Shown here piece after piece: positions 29,384-39,391 of a stretch of DNA of 41,005 bases. Where the stretch lies: NCBI GenBank assembly GCA_049999805.1, contig JBNGIO010006272.1, forward strand, positions 147,638 to 188,642. The letters are read 5' to 3'. This DNA is from Folioceros fuciformis (lineage: Eukaryota > Anthocerotophyta > Anthocerotopsida > Anthocerotales). A model generated the notes under the pieces. The model saw only the letters and a list, made by a program, of their open reading frames with translations, ran no database searches and was not told the origin of the DNA. Every line of letters starts with the position of its first letter. Position 1 is the stretch's first letter. The position numbers were made by a program, and so were the translations under genes.

Positions 29384-31348
29384 ATGGCCGTCCCGTTGGT
29401 AATGCGGGCTGCAGCCTTGGCGCCCGCGGGAAGGAGAGGAAAGCGCACGCCATCGATCTCCCCTGCCCTCGTGTCCTCCCTCTTCTTCCCTCCCCACCGC
29501 CTGAGCCTGCCCCAGCGGCTGGACGCACGCAGAGGTGCGGGCGGCCCTGGAGTGGTGAGCTCCGCGATGGCGGAAGATCTCAGGAACCTGAAGCTGGATG
29601 ACGGCAGGAAGGAGGATGCGGGGAACGGCTCTGCAGCGGATTCGTACGCGGCTCCGAGCACCAGCGGGAGCGGCCCGGTCGGTCCTGGCCAGGGGAAGAA
29701 GAAGCTGGAGGATTTGCGGTGGGAGAGTTCGTTCGTGAGCGAGCTGCCGGGAGATATCCGGGAGGGGGGCCCCGTGCGGCAGGTCTTGCACGCCTGCTAC
29801 ACCAAGGTGAAGCCCTCGGCGGTGGTGAGGGATCCGAAGATGGTGGCGTTTTCGGAGCAGTGTGCGGAGCTTTTGGATCTTGATTCGCGGGAGTTCGAGA
29901 GGGACGATGCGGCGGCCATCTGGTCCGGATCCAAGCTGTTGAGCGGGAGCGTGCCCTACGCGCAGTGCTACGGCGGGCATCAGTTTGGAATGTGGGCCGG
30001 ACAGCTGGGAGATGGCAGGGCTATCACGTTAGGAGAGGTTATGAATGACAAGGGGGAGCGGTGGGAGTTGCAGCTCAAAGGTGCGGGGCGGACTCCTTAT
30101 AGCCGAATGGCGGACGGGCTGGCTGTGTTGCGCAGTAGCGTGAGGGAGTTCTTGTGCAGTGAGGCCATGTTTTATTTAGGGATTCCAACCACCAGGGCCT
30201 TAAGCCTGGTGACCACCGGTGCCGGTGTGGAGCGTGATATGTTCTACGATGGGAATCCCAAGGTGGAGCCCGGGGCAGTGGTTTGTCGGGTTGCCCCGTC
30301 CTTCTTGAGGTTTGGATCGTTCCAGATCCACGCGGCCAGGAGGGAGGAGGACATGGTGCTCGTCAAGACCCTGGCGGATTATGCTATCCGGCATCATTTT
30401 TCTCAGTTCGAGAGCTTGCCAACTGAGCAGCAGGTGGAGCCGGAGACTACCGAAGAGGAGTCGGACGAGAGCACTAGCCCGCGGGTGGATCTGACCAAGA
30501 ATAAGTATGCAGCATGGTTTGCTGAGGTTGCTGGCCGGACGGCCCTCACCCTGGCGAAGTGGCAAGGGGTAGGGTTCACGCACGGCGTGATGAACACCGA
30601 TAATATGAGCATTCTCGGCCAGACCATCGACTACGGGCCGTTTGGGTTTCTGGACGCGTTTGATCCCAAATATACGCCCAATACTACTGACCTGCCGGGT
30701 CGAAGATACTGTTTTGCGAACCAACCGGATATTGGTTTGTGGAATGTTATGCAGTTGGCAACCACTCTCAATGCTGCAGGCCTCATTTCCACTGCAGAAG
30801 CACAGAATGTCCTGGGCCTGTATGCGAAGAAGTTTATGGAGTCATATCAACGGATCATGATGGCCAAAATTGGCGTCAAGGACTACAACAAGGATCTCTT
30901 GACCAAGCTTTTGAACAACATGGCTTTCGACAAGGTGGACTACACAAATTGCTTCCGAGCTCTTAGCCACATCAAGGCTTCCCCTGAAACTCCTGATGAG
31001 GAGTTACTTCTACCGTTGGGTGGAGTGCTTCTGGATCTGAGTAAAGAGCGGAAGAAAATCTGGATATCGTGGGTGCGCGAATACATAGCTCAGCTGCTCT
31101 CCGATGGAACTTCTGATATTGACCGAAAGGCCGCCATGGATGCTGTGAACCCCAAGTACGTTCTACGCAACTACCTTTGTCAGAGTGCCATTGATGCTGC
31201 TGAGAATGGTGATTATAGCGAAGTGCGGCAGCTGCTGAAGGTGATGGAGAGGCCATATGATGAGCAGCCAGGCATGGAGAAGTATGCTAGGTTGCCTCCT
31301 GCATGGGCATATCGACCAGGGGTTTGTATGTTGTCTTGCTCCTCCTGA
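29384..31348 (+). CDS. SELENOO: Protein adenylyltransferase SelO, cysteine form
   Basis: One exon of 654 residues. The first about 60 residues are Arg/Ala/Pro-rich and suit a mitochondrial or plastid targeting peptide, so I keep the first ATG rather than the one at 29567. The pseudokinase-fold blocks of the SelO/YdiU family are complete: PYAQCYGGHQFGMWAGQLGD, the KGAGRTPYSRMADG region, RVAPSFLRFGSFQI, and the metal and catalytic loop THGVMNTDNMSILG followed by IDYGPFGFLD. SelO enzymes bind ATP upside-down and transfer AMP to protein hydroxyl groups, with a redox role. The protein ends GVCMLSCSS: Cys stands three from the end where animal SelO has selenocysteine, so the CxxxC-type tail survives without Sec. 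Confidence 0.96.
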   Translation: MAVPLVMRAAALAPAGRRGKRTPSISPALVSSLFFPPHRLSLPQRLDARRGAGGPGVVSSAMAEDLRNLKLDDGRKEDAGNGSAADSYAAPSTSGSGPVGPGQGKKKLEDLRWESSFVSELPGDIREGGPVRQVLHACYTKVKPSAVVRDPKMVAFSEQCAELLDLDSREFERDDAAAIWSGSKLLSGSVPYAQCYGGHQFGMWAGQLGDGRAITLGEVMNDKGERWELQLKGAGRTPYSRMADGLAVLRSSVREFLCSEAMFYLGIPTTRALSLVTTGAGVERDMFYDGNPKVEPGAVVCRVAPSFLRFGSFQIHAARREEDMVLVKTLADYAIRHHFSQFESLPTEQQVEPETTEEESDESTSPRVDLTKNKYAAWFAEVAGRTALTLAKWQGVGFTHGVMNTDNMSILGQTIDYGPFGFLDAFDPKYTPNTTDLPGRRYCFANQPDIGLWNVMQLATTLNAAGLISTAEAQNVLGLYAKKFMESYQRIMMAKIGVKDYNKDLLTKLLNNMAFDKVDYTNCFRALSHIKASPETPDEELLLPLGGVLLDLSKERKKIWISWVREYIAQLLSDGTSDIDRKAAMDAVNPKYVLRNYLCQSAIDAAENGDYSEVRQLLKVMERPYDEQPGMEKYARLPPAWAYRPGVCMLSCSS

Positions 31349-31499
31349 TCAATTTGCTTGGCGCACGCCTCTCTGGTAACGATCTAAGTTGCCAGATGGA
31401 GCGAATTCTGTACTATATGTGAAATTGTGAAAAAATACATGCCTGTGAAAGATATAACTTGCCTACCACTCTGGTGGTGTACAAACCGGCATTTGGATT

Positions 31500-31715
31500 T
31501 GACGAGTAGCTCTCTCATCGTGCTGTTCATCTCTGAACACCACCGTCATCGTCGTTCGGGACTCCAGCATCCCGAATGGCTTCTGACGTAGAAGCTTCCC
31601 GTCCCGGGGAAGCTGCCTCGGGAGCTTGCACTGTTGCCTGTGGGCGAGGGAGCGAGCAAGTACTGACCGATCTAGTAAGCAAACCACTGACAACTTTGGT
31701 ACAGTCCTTCAATTG
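31500..31715 (-). pseudogene. Copy of the terminal exon of the J-domain protein gene
   Basis: On the minus strand this matches 33325-33570, the last intron and last exon of the downstream J-protein gene. Shared parts include CCCAATTGAAGG (end of exon 19), the CTCCCT..CCACAG acceptor region, and the coding exon. The predicted peptide here (31637-31527, 36 residues plus stop) contains AASPGREAS and VPNDDDGGV, against AASPGREAS and VPNGNDDDDGGV in the gene. A 6-nt length difference keeps frame. The donor side is deleted, so it is a partial duplicate without its upstream exons. Confidence 0.75.
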
Positions 31716-31915
31716 GGTTTATTTTTACCCTTTCTTTCACAATTTTAATTACGATTTATGACCATTTTAATTACTATTTCATTCTTTCACAATTTTAATT
31801 ACGATCTTTTTATTTTATCACGTAAACTAAAATGATCGAAGGTTCCGTGTGGATGGAATCCTTTTTATAGAATTTCTAATCAGGGAGGGCCGACTGTGTA
31901 GATACGTATTGTACA

Positions 31916-31934
31916 TACAGTACAATGTACTGTA
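31916..31934. repeat. Perfect 9-bp palindrome with 1-nt centre
   Basis: TACAGTACA and TGTACTGTA flank a single A. Adjacent TATTGTAC words extend the symmetrical GTAC-rich cluster from about 31906 to 31944. No function is recognised. Confidence 0.85.
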
Positions 31935-32124
31935 TTGTACTGTATAGAGCGGAAGTTTTGTAATTTGCAAAGACGGCACCAACACTTTCACTGTCCGTGG
32001 CACCCAAAGGCTTCCAGGAGAAATCGAAATCGGAAAGGCCACACTTCCAGCAGTTTATGCAGTTGACCCTCGAGCTCGCGCTGGACGGCGCGAGTTTGAG
32101 GGTCACTGAACAAAACCAGAGACG

Positions 32125-32748
32125 ATGTTTGGGGCTGCGGGAGTGAGCGATGCCACCATCGCGGTGCGCGACAAGCTGCGTGGCAGGATCGGGCAGACCA
32201 AGGTGAAGAGATACTGGCCTGGGAAGGTTCCCGAGTGGGCTGGGGGTGGTGAGGACGAACCTGAGGCCAAACGACCCCGATCTGTGCACAGTCTTCGAGA
32301 AACGCTTGCGCGGGCCTTTCCCAAGGAAGATACTGACATTTCTGTCATGGCTGATCCTAAGCTTCGGCGCCTGGCGCAGAGGGCTCGGGATCGGGAGGAG
32401 GTGATTGCCAGTCATCGCCAGATTCGGCAGGCGGAGCTGGTGTCTACGAAGGAAGAGGAGGCGAATGCGGCGGAGGCGGCTGAATTGGAGGAGGAGGAAG
32501 ATGAGGACGCTGTTGGTGCAAGAAGACGGCGCATCAGGGAATAGCTGCTTCAACGACACAGGGAGGGGGAAGCCGAAATTCAGGAGGAAGACGAGGAGGA
32601 CGAGTCGGACTATGACACTGGATCGGAGGAGGCGTACGGAGGTGTGGCGGTCGTGAAGCCGGTGTTTATGCGGAAAGCTGAGATGGAGACCATTGCTGAG
32701 AGGGAGAAGCTGTTAGATTTAATTTCCGATCTGGGCACGCGAGGTTAG
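32125..32748 (+). pseudogene. MFAP1: MFAP1 (spliceosomal) pseudogene, nonsense codon and 3' truncation
   Basis: The first 139 codons match the N-terminal half of MFAP1: SDATIAVRDKLRGRIGQTKV then KRYWPGKVPEW, KLRRLAQRARDREEVIASHR, and ELEEEEDEDAVGARRRRIRE. TAG at 32542-32544 then replaces the conserved Lys of RIREKLLQR. The same frame continues on the other side of the stop with LLQRHRE, an acidic run, VAVVKPVFMRKAEMETIAER and EKLL, still recognisable, before losing similarity and meeting a second TAG at 32746. The C-terminal half, including the conserved end of the family, is not found in the following 600 bp. No introns interrupt the match, so a retrocopy is possible, but no poly(A) tail is seen. 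A sequencing error at the first TAG would not explain the missing C-terminus. Confidence 0.8.
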
Positions 32749-33336
32749 CTGTTTATGCGCTAGTTGGTGCAGCAGGTACTGCTGTTCCATGTTGCTGCCA
32801 TTTCTCTGATGCCCGTGGGTTACTCAGGAGTTGGTTGGCTTTTACATCAGGGCGGACTTGGATTGGATGGCCTGGGTGTGGAGGTCTTTAACCTGCTCCT
32901 ACCTCAAGTTGGAGAGGCTCGCAATCCTCTACCCAGGTAACGATAAAGTGGAAGCAGAGTAAGTATGCAAAGGAGTCAGTTATGCACATTACTGCAGCAG
33001 GTGGTACATGCTGTTGGCTTGACATTCTCTCATTGCACCGAGGCAATGAAGTTTCCGGGCAGACAGATGATGAACTCCGTCCCATTCCCGATTACATCTG
33101 AACCTGTACGGGTTACTTTGGTAGCTTCTGTCTGCTGATTGTGCTCTTAGATCACAGCTGTATTCATTGCGAGCCGACACTTCCAGTTCCCAGGAGGTGA
33201 CAATTGAGTTCTGTTTGGAAGCAGGGCTCATAGCAGATGCACATGGAAAGTGCATCTCATCTGATGAGTCTGTCGGGTCATGTTGAAGGTAATACATAAC
33301 AATTAACAAACTAGGTTGGGGGCCTACGAGTACCTC
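32749..33336. other. Intergenic between MFAP1 pseudogene and J-protein gene 3' end
   Basis: No recognisable gene; I looked for the missing MFAP1 C-terminal half in all frames by eye and did not see it. The right end is the presumed 3' UTR of the minus-strand J-protein gene. Confidence 0.4.
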
Positions 33337-36300
33337 TCATCGTATTGTTCTCCTTCTGCGAACACCACCGTCGTCGTCGTCATTGCCGTTCGGGACTGCA
33401 CCCTCCCGTACGGATTCTGGTGCAGAAGCTTCCCGTCCAGGGGAAGCTGCTCCGCGAGTTTGCACGCTTGCCTGTGGACCAGGGAGCAAATAAGTGCTGA
33501 CCGATATCGTAAACAAACCTATGCGAACTTTGGTGCAGAGATCTTTTCCTCTCATTTAGATACCTTCAATTGGGCTTGCGTGATCTTCAAGAAAACCGCG
33601 GTTGCATACAGAATACTAAGTGCAACCACCATTGCCACAAATTTCTGCTGGCGGATCGCATCTAGAAGTTGAACCAGAAGCTGTTTCCCCTTCACAAGCA
33701 GAATGTCATTTTGTTCTGATACGTAGTCCAGTGCCCTTGTCCAGATCGGCGGTAGCTCCTCCGGCAGGAGGGGAGGAGGCTGTCCCTTCTGCTCGTGGGA
33801 CAAACATTCAGAACTCGTAATCAGGTGATCCACAACTCTCTTTCTCACTATATGGTGGGGAAAGCATTCATTCTCTGGTTATAAAATCAGAAGCCAAGTG
33901 ACTTACAAACTTCGGAAGCCCGACAGCGGTATCCCCCTCATGTATCATCTCTGAAATCCAAGCTACAACCTGTACCCACCGGGAGAAATCAAGAACGAAA
34001 AATAAAAAACGCCCGATGAATTACATCAAGGCAAAGTCACAGTCATACCTCCGAAGCTGTTGCTGACCCGTTGTATTTGGTAACTATCTGTGAGGCCACT
34101 TTCTGCTGCTCTTCCACCAATGTCTGCCACATATTTGGATTTCGTATCGGCTCTTCTTCTTTCTGCTCTCTTTCATACCGGACCATGAATATCTTCGGTA
34201 TATCATCATTAGCTGCCATAGTTCGAGGTCCGCACGCCTCAAACATCGTCTCCCCGTGCAAATAAAACAAGCAAAAATGCTGCCAGCGGGTTCAAAGTGA
34301 CGTTAGCAAGGCATCAAGATATCATCTCTCACACTCAATCTGCGCAACTCATTTGTACAGGTAACATGTCCATGATTTAGATACCTGCTGAGCCTCCCCA
34401 TCCAGCCACGCTAAGGTGAGACGTTTTTGCATCAAGGCATTTGCAGCAACCACGTGCTCCACAGAGTCCAAGTCATTCGCGGGATGTCGCATTAGAATTT
34501 CCTGAGCCTCCCTTAACACCTAGCAATTGGACCACGAGTCACCCTCCCCACATTGCTTGGACTTGTTGAGTTGAAGGTCATTTCTCGAAACAGCGAGACT
34601 CAAATTCTCAAGCACAAGTGATACAAAAGATTGCCATGCAGAATAGTTGAACAAAGTAGAAAGAGGATTTCTGAGTCTTACTGCACGCTTATGATTGAGC
34701 TCAAAACCAGGCTTTCCAGCCACAATGACACAGTACCATATGGGTGTCTCTGCTCCCGCACGGGAATAGGCTGCTGGGTTACACCCAAGCTCGGTTGCCG
34801 AGATGCTCCTCAATTGGGGCGGCACTGTTTTTGGAGAGGATGCCACAAACAGTTAAGTTTCGTTGACAAGATTCCCTTGCTTTCAGGTGGTCACCCCTGA
34901 GAATTCCCCTTTCATGCTTACCAAGCACCTGACTTACCATGAGTCTTATGTTCATCCATCAGCTTGCGGAATGTGGAACTGTTTGCCTCACCTGCATCTC
35001 AGAATCTGACGGTCAGACATTTACGAACAATGCCTTGCCTTTAGATCGCTTCATCTGCAAATCTCTGAAAGCAACCCAATACACTGACCATAATGAATGA
35101 CTGGCTCCACTCCAGGCTCCTTCAGGAACACTAAGGCTGGAGCAGATTCAACTTCAAGGCTGAACGGTAAAGGACGCAATGTCATTGTCACCCATACACT
35201 GGGTCTACACTGCTAGGATCAGGGATTAACCTATCCCACCTTAGGCTACAAATTGCAAAATCGTGGCCCACTCTCAATCTTCTGTGTAGTTCATTGTGTA
35301 CACGGTGATATCTTACCTTGTTACCCAGAAGGTCTCATCCTCCTTGCGCCACAAGGAAAGACTAATAACAACACGCTCCCGATGCTTCTTAGCAGCTTCC
35401 CTTATGTAAGGTGCTACTCTTACGCCCGAATCAGATAAGATGATCACTTTAACCTGCACCAAGACCCTTTTATCATCAATCCCAGAAAGTCGTACCCTCA
35501 AAATGAACACAGATCAGTAAAAGCTGGACCTGGTGGGGGACAGACTTTTGGAGGACCTCCGTCATCTGCAGACACACATACATAACTTCAAGCCAACATC
35601 AAGGAGACCTTCATGATAGAAACGGGGCAGATGCGTAAAATCAACTCTGCAAATAAAGACTTGCAAGTGAAAGTACCAGCGAGATTGGAGTTTGAAACAC
35701 AATTCGAGGGAGTCTCAAAAGTTTTGAAGCCACCCAGTCCTCCACATCCAGCCAAACCATTGGTCCAGCATACCTGAGTGTGGGAAAGCAAAGGAGCTTG
35801 CTAAACATATCGACAAGGCAACACAGAGATTTCAAGTTGCCTCAGAGACAGCTTCCAGACAAGTGTGATACCTGGCAAGGCACTCTAGCCTCTGACAATG
35901 TGGGGTGAAGACAACAATCTCAGGAACTCCTGCAGATATATGTAATTATGAGCTGATTGCAAGAGATGGAGATGCCAAAAATATGCTTGTGTTCTGTTCA
36001 GGCAAAACCGGGCGGCCCTAAAAAATACCTCTTTGAATATACGGAGACCCCGTTGCCCAGCTTCTCTGACACAGGAGTCTGACCAGTTGGATCTCTCCAA
36101 GCTCAACCCTTGCGAGATTGGCAACACCCTCAAATCTTTGGCCTGAGTAATGCAGCTCACCAATGCTTTGACTTAATGACACTATTGCTTTAACCTAGTG
36201 ACTAAAGTGAAAAGCAGCCAAGCTCAGCAGTGGAAAGCAGCCTTGTCATTAACAAGATTGAGGGCACTTACGAAGTATTTCCCAATCATTTGCGAACTTT

Positions 36301-37492
36301 CGTGATTTTTCACTTGCTACCGAATATATCTGTTACAGACCGTTAGACGCATCCTGATGATGGAAAGTTTCAATGGCAGAGAAAGGTGCAGGGCCCAACG
36401 TTTTCACACCTGTACAATCCATGTCTCTGTGCTGTTCAGGACTTCCTCGAAAAAACTCGTGTAAAACAGATCCACGGTCGCAGATGGGATGGCTTCTGCA
36501 TGCGGTAAAAGAAATGTCAGGCTCATTCAAGAATACGCTGTTAGTGAAGGGAGGGCGCCAAGACTTTGAAGTCTTTTAAGCTGGTTGCTTATCCTTGCTG
36601 TGCTATTAACATTCTGCACCCGCCTCCCTACGTAGCTACAACGTTCATCAAAAAAGTTTCGACCTGACGTTCAGATGGAGCAACTTACCGACAGCTGGAA
36701 CATCCCACAGACGGAACACAACATCGGGTTTGCTCTCATCTTTTTCCACCACTTTGGCCTCACGAACTGCTTCCTGCCCTCGGAGAACAAAGTAAACAAC
36801 ACGGACCATCTCCTCGACTTTGTCCTACCTAGCTTCAACCACATGAGACACATCACGCGTTGCAAGTGATCTCACCTCTAACTCATCAACTTCAAAATTG
36901 TCGTAATCTCTGCGCCTCGTATCATGAGAAAGAACATCATAAGCATGCTGTATCTGCAAGAGTAGAGCTCTCAACCAGTGAGCCAGTCAAAGCAAGCTAG
37001 TACAAACGACGACTCAGGAGACCGCAATGACTCTACCTCGATAATTCTCCGTCGAGAATCAGGTCCATCCTTTCCATCCTCGAGCCTGCAATACCAGCCC
37101 CATCGTTGTCAACAAGCAAATGGCAAGCTTCCTGAAATTCCAAACCTCACAACCGAGCTGCAACCGAACTCGCAACCAGTTCACAAGGTACAGCCAGACA
37201 GCTCCCTGCTAACAAACCTACCATTTATGAGTGAGCTTATCGTATGCAGCGAAAACTTCCTCTGCAGTAGCGTTTCTCCGGAGCCCCAGAACTGCACAGA
37301 AATTCGAATCAGCGTCCATTTCAAGAATAGTCAAAACAGATCGTACCAGCTGGAAACAGGACCATGTGATCGTTCAAACCCGGCACCTTGGTAGTGAAAC
37401 ATGGTGTACTCGGCTCCTCCATTTGGAATTACCAACAAGCAGGTGAGCAGAATCAGGGCCAAGCTTAGGATGCCGATGTGTGGAGATCCCAT
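33337..37492 (-). CDS. ER membrane J-domain/thioredoxin-like protein lacking the HPD motif (DNAJC16/ERdj-like)
   Basis: Twenty exons on the minus strand, phases consistent throughout: 37492-37387, 37291-37222, 37085-37037, 36953-36876, 36773-36689, 36495-36410, 36329-36272, 36142-36029, 35929-35872, 35773-35677, 35565-35530, 35453-35317, 35159-35089, 34991-34938, 34824-34682, 34519-34385, 34279-34049, 33969-33907, 33839-33564 and 33471-33337; about 693 residues. A signal peptide (ILSLALILLTCLLVI) precedes a J-like domain (about 33-100: HYQVLGLRRNATAEEVFAAY to QHAYDVLSHDTRRRDYD). The HPD loop is replaced by HKWLEDG. Thioredoxin-like folds without CxxC follow. A single helix (FVAMVVALSILYATAVFLKI, about 624-643) and a short acidic then RRRRTIR tail end it. 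If the last intron is retained, the protein stops at 33552 instead. The exon-19 acceptor is uncertain. Confidence 0.85.
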
Positions 37493-37916
37493 TTCGAGGA
37501 CTGGAAAATTAGCACCCAGCCAGCTCAAGTTACAGTACATGGAAGGTCGACGTCCCCCCCTCCCCCCCCGTCGATCTCTATTCTCGATGTAGAAGTGCAA
37601 GAGAACCTCTAAAAGTGAACCGGATTCTTATTGGAAGTGGTTAATAAAGATCCACGCAAATAAATCCACATAAATAGATTTTATAATAAAAGAAGAGGTG
37701 GAACCGTGTAACCCGTAAAAGAAAGGGAAACAAACCCATTCCAGTACATGTAATACCCAGCCATATGGGGGGTTTCGCGCTCTATATATGTGCATGTCTG
37801 GTCTACGGGTTAGGGTATATCTTGCCCTAGGCTATTTGTTCGGGTGAGCCCGATGAATCCTGTCCTTTGAGCGAGTGGTCTTCTGGCGCAGGTGCTGGCG
37901 GCTAGTGGTGGGCGCG
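37493..37916. promoter_or_regulatory. Divergent promoter region of J-protein gene and ubiquitin-S27a
   Basis: Between the two ATGs (424 bp), TATATATG at 37783-37790 and GGTTAGGG at 37808-37815 face the ubiquitin-S27a gene. The latter is the reverse of a telo-box-like element common in plant ribosomal-protein promoters. A C-run of CCCCCCCTCCCCCCCC at about 37553-37568 lies on the J-protein side. Placement fits a TATA promoter with a transcription start near 37815. Confidence 0.55.
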
Positions 37917-38605
<689 letters not shown>

Positions 38606-39308
38606 GCTTTTCTGGACCGTGTCGGTGCGGAGGGAAGAGGCTGAAACCGCCCTCTTCCGTATTTCAGAGTGAGCTGCGATGGGGGTGATTTTTCAGGAGG
38701 CACCCCGTTGTGGACGCAATTAGTTTAGGCTTGTTGAGACTGACATCTCCATCAATTGTCGAGATCCTGTGTTGTGAACGGATTTGGTCCTGTGTTTTGA
38801 AAGGATTTCGATAGGATACGCTGTCATATCCGAAACACTCGTTTGTCTGTTTTGGCTGTGTGAATTTTATCAGCCAGTGTTCAGGTCTGACATCTACATG
38901 TAACGTGCCCTTCGTAATTCCACCTTTGAAACAGGAGCGCGACTGTGAGGGGCAGCCTGCCTTTGGGGACAGGGGAGGGGGGTTCGATCTCTTTGCTTGG
39001 TCGTGTATTCCGATGCGAACCACCGTGCTAATAGCATCGTAAGGTGGGTTTCTTCAGTCTTCAGAAAAGGACGTATGTGGGAGCAGTTGCCAGAGTACGA
39101 TCGTGTGTATTTGAGGAACACGTTACTGCTCGGTGCACACCAGATGGCGAAAACTACCAGGGGATGACCCTGGGAGTATCCAAAATTTCCGTGGCGGACT
39201 AAGCAAAAATTGCTGCCAAACATTTCTTTAGGCCACTTTCGAAGAGAACTCCTCGAATTTCTCAAGACAACTATCAGGAAAAAAAGTCTTTTCATACTTT
39301 CGATCACT
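38606..39308. other. 3' flank of ubiquitin-S27a
   Basis: The presumed 3' UTR is followed by sequence with no recognised gene. Short frames on both strands carry no domain. Confidence 0.45.
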
Positions 39309-39391
39309 GCATTTTACCGGGTTGGATCCAGCGATTTGAGAATCTTTCTGCAATTCACAGTCATCCACTCTACCAACTGAGCTAAAGTGGA
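39309..39391 (-). tRNA. tRNA-Tyr-like pseudogene (intron-bearing type)
   Basis: On the minus strand TAGCTCAGTTGGTAGAG is a complete A box and D arm. GGATGACTGTGA followed by TTGCAGAAAGATTCTC resembles the anticodon arm of plant tRNA-Tyr with its short intron (GACTGTA there, anticodon GTA). TCGCTGGATCCAACCCGG resembles the T arm (GCTGGTTCGATTCCGG). The acceptor strands (TCCACTT and AAAATGC) do not pair, the anticodon position reads GTG rather than GTA, and T-loop invariants are broken. I therefore call it a decayed tRNA gene. Confidence 0.65.

Larger units (their letters stand above)
31349..32124. other. Intergenic between SelO and MFAP1 pseudogene
   Basis: Besides the terminal-exon copy and palindromes listed separately, an AT-rich segment contains a 24-bp direct repeat (TTCTTTCACAATTTTAATTA then CGAT) at 31732-31755 and 31782-31805. 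No gene is seen. Confidence 0.5.
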
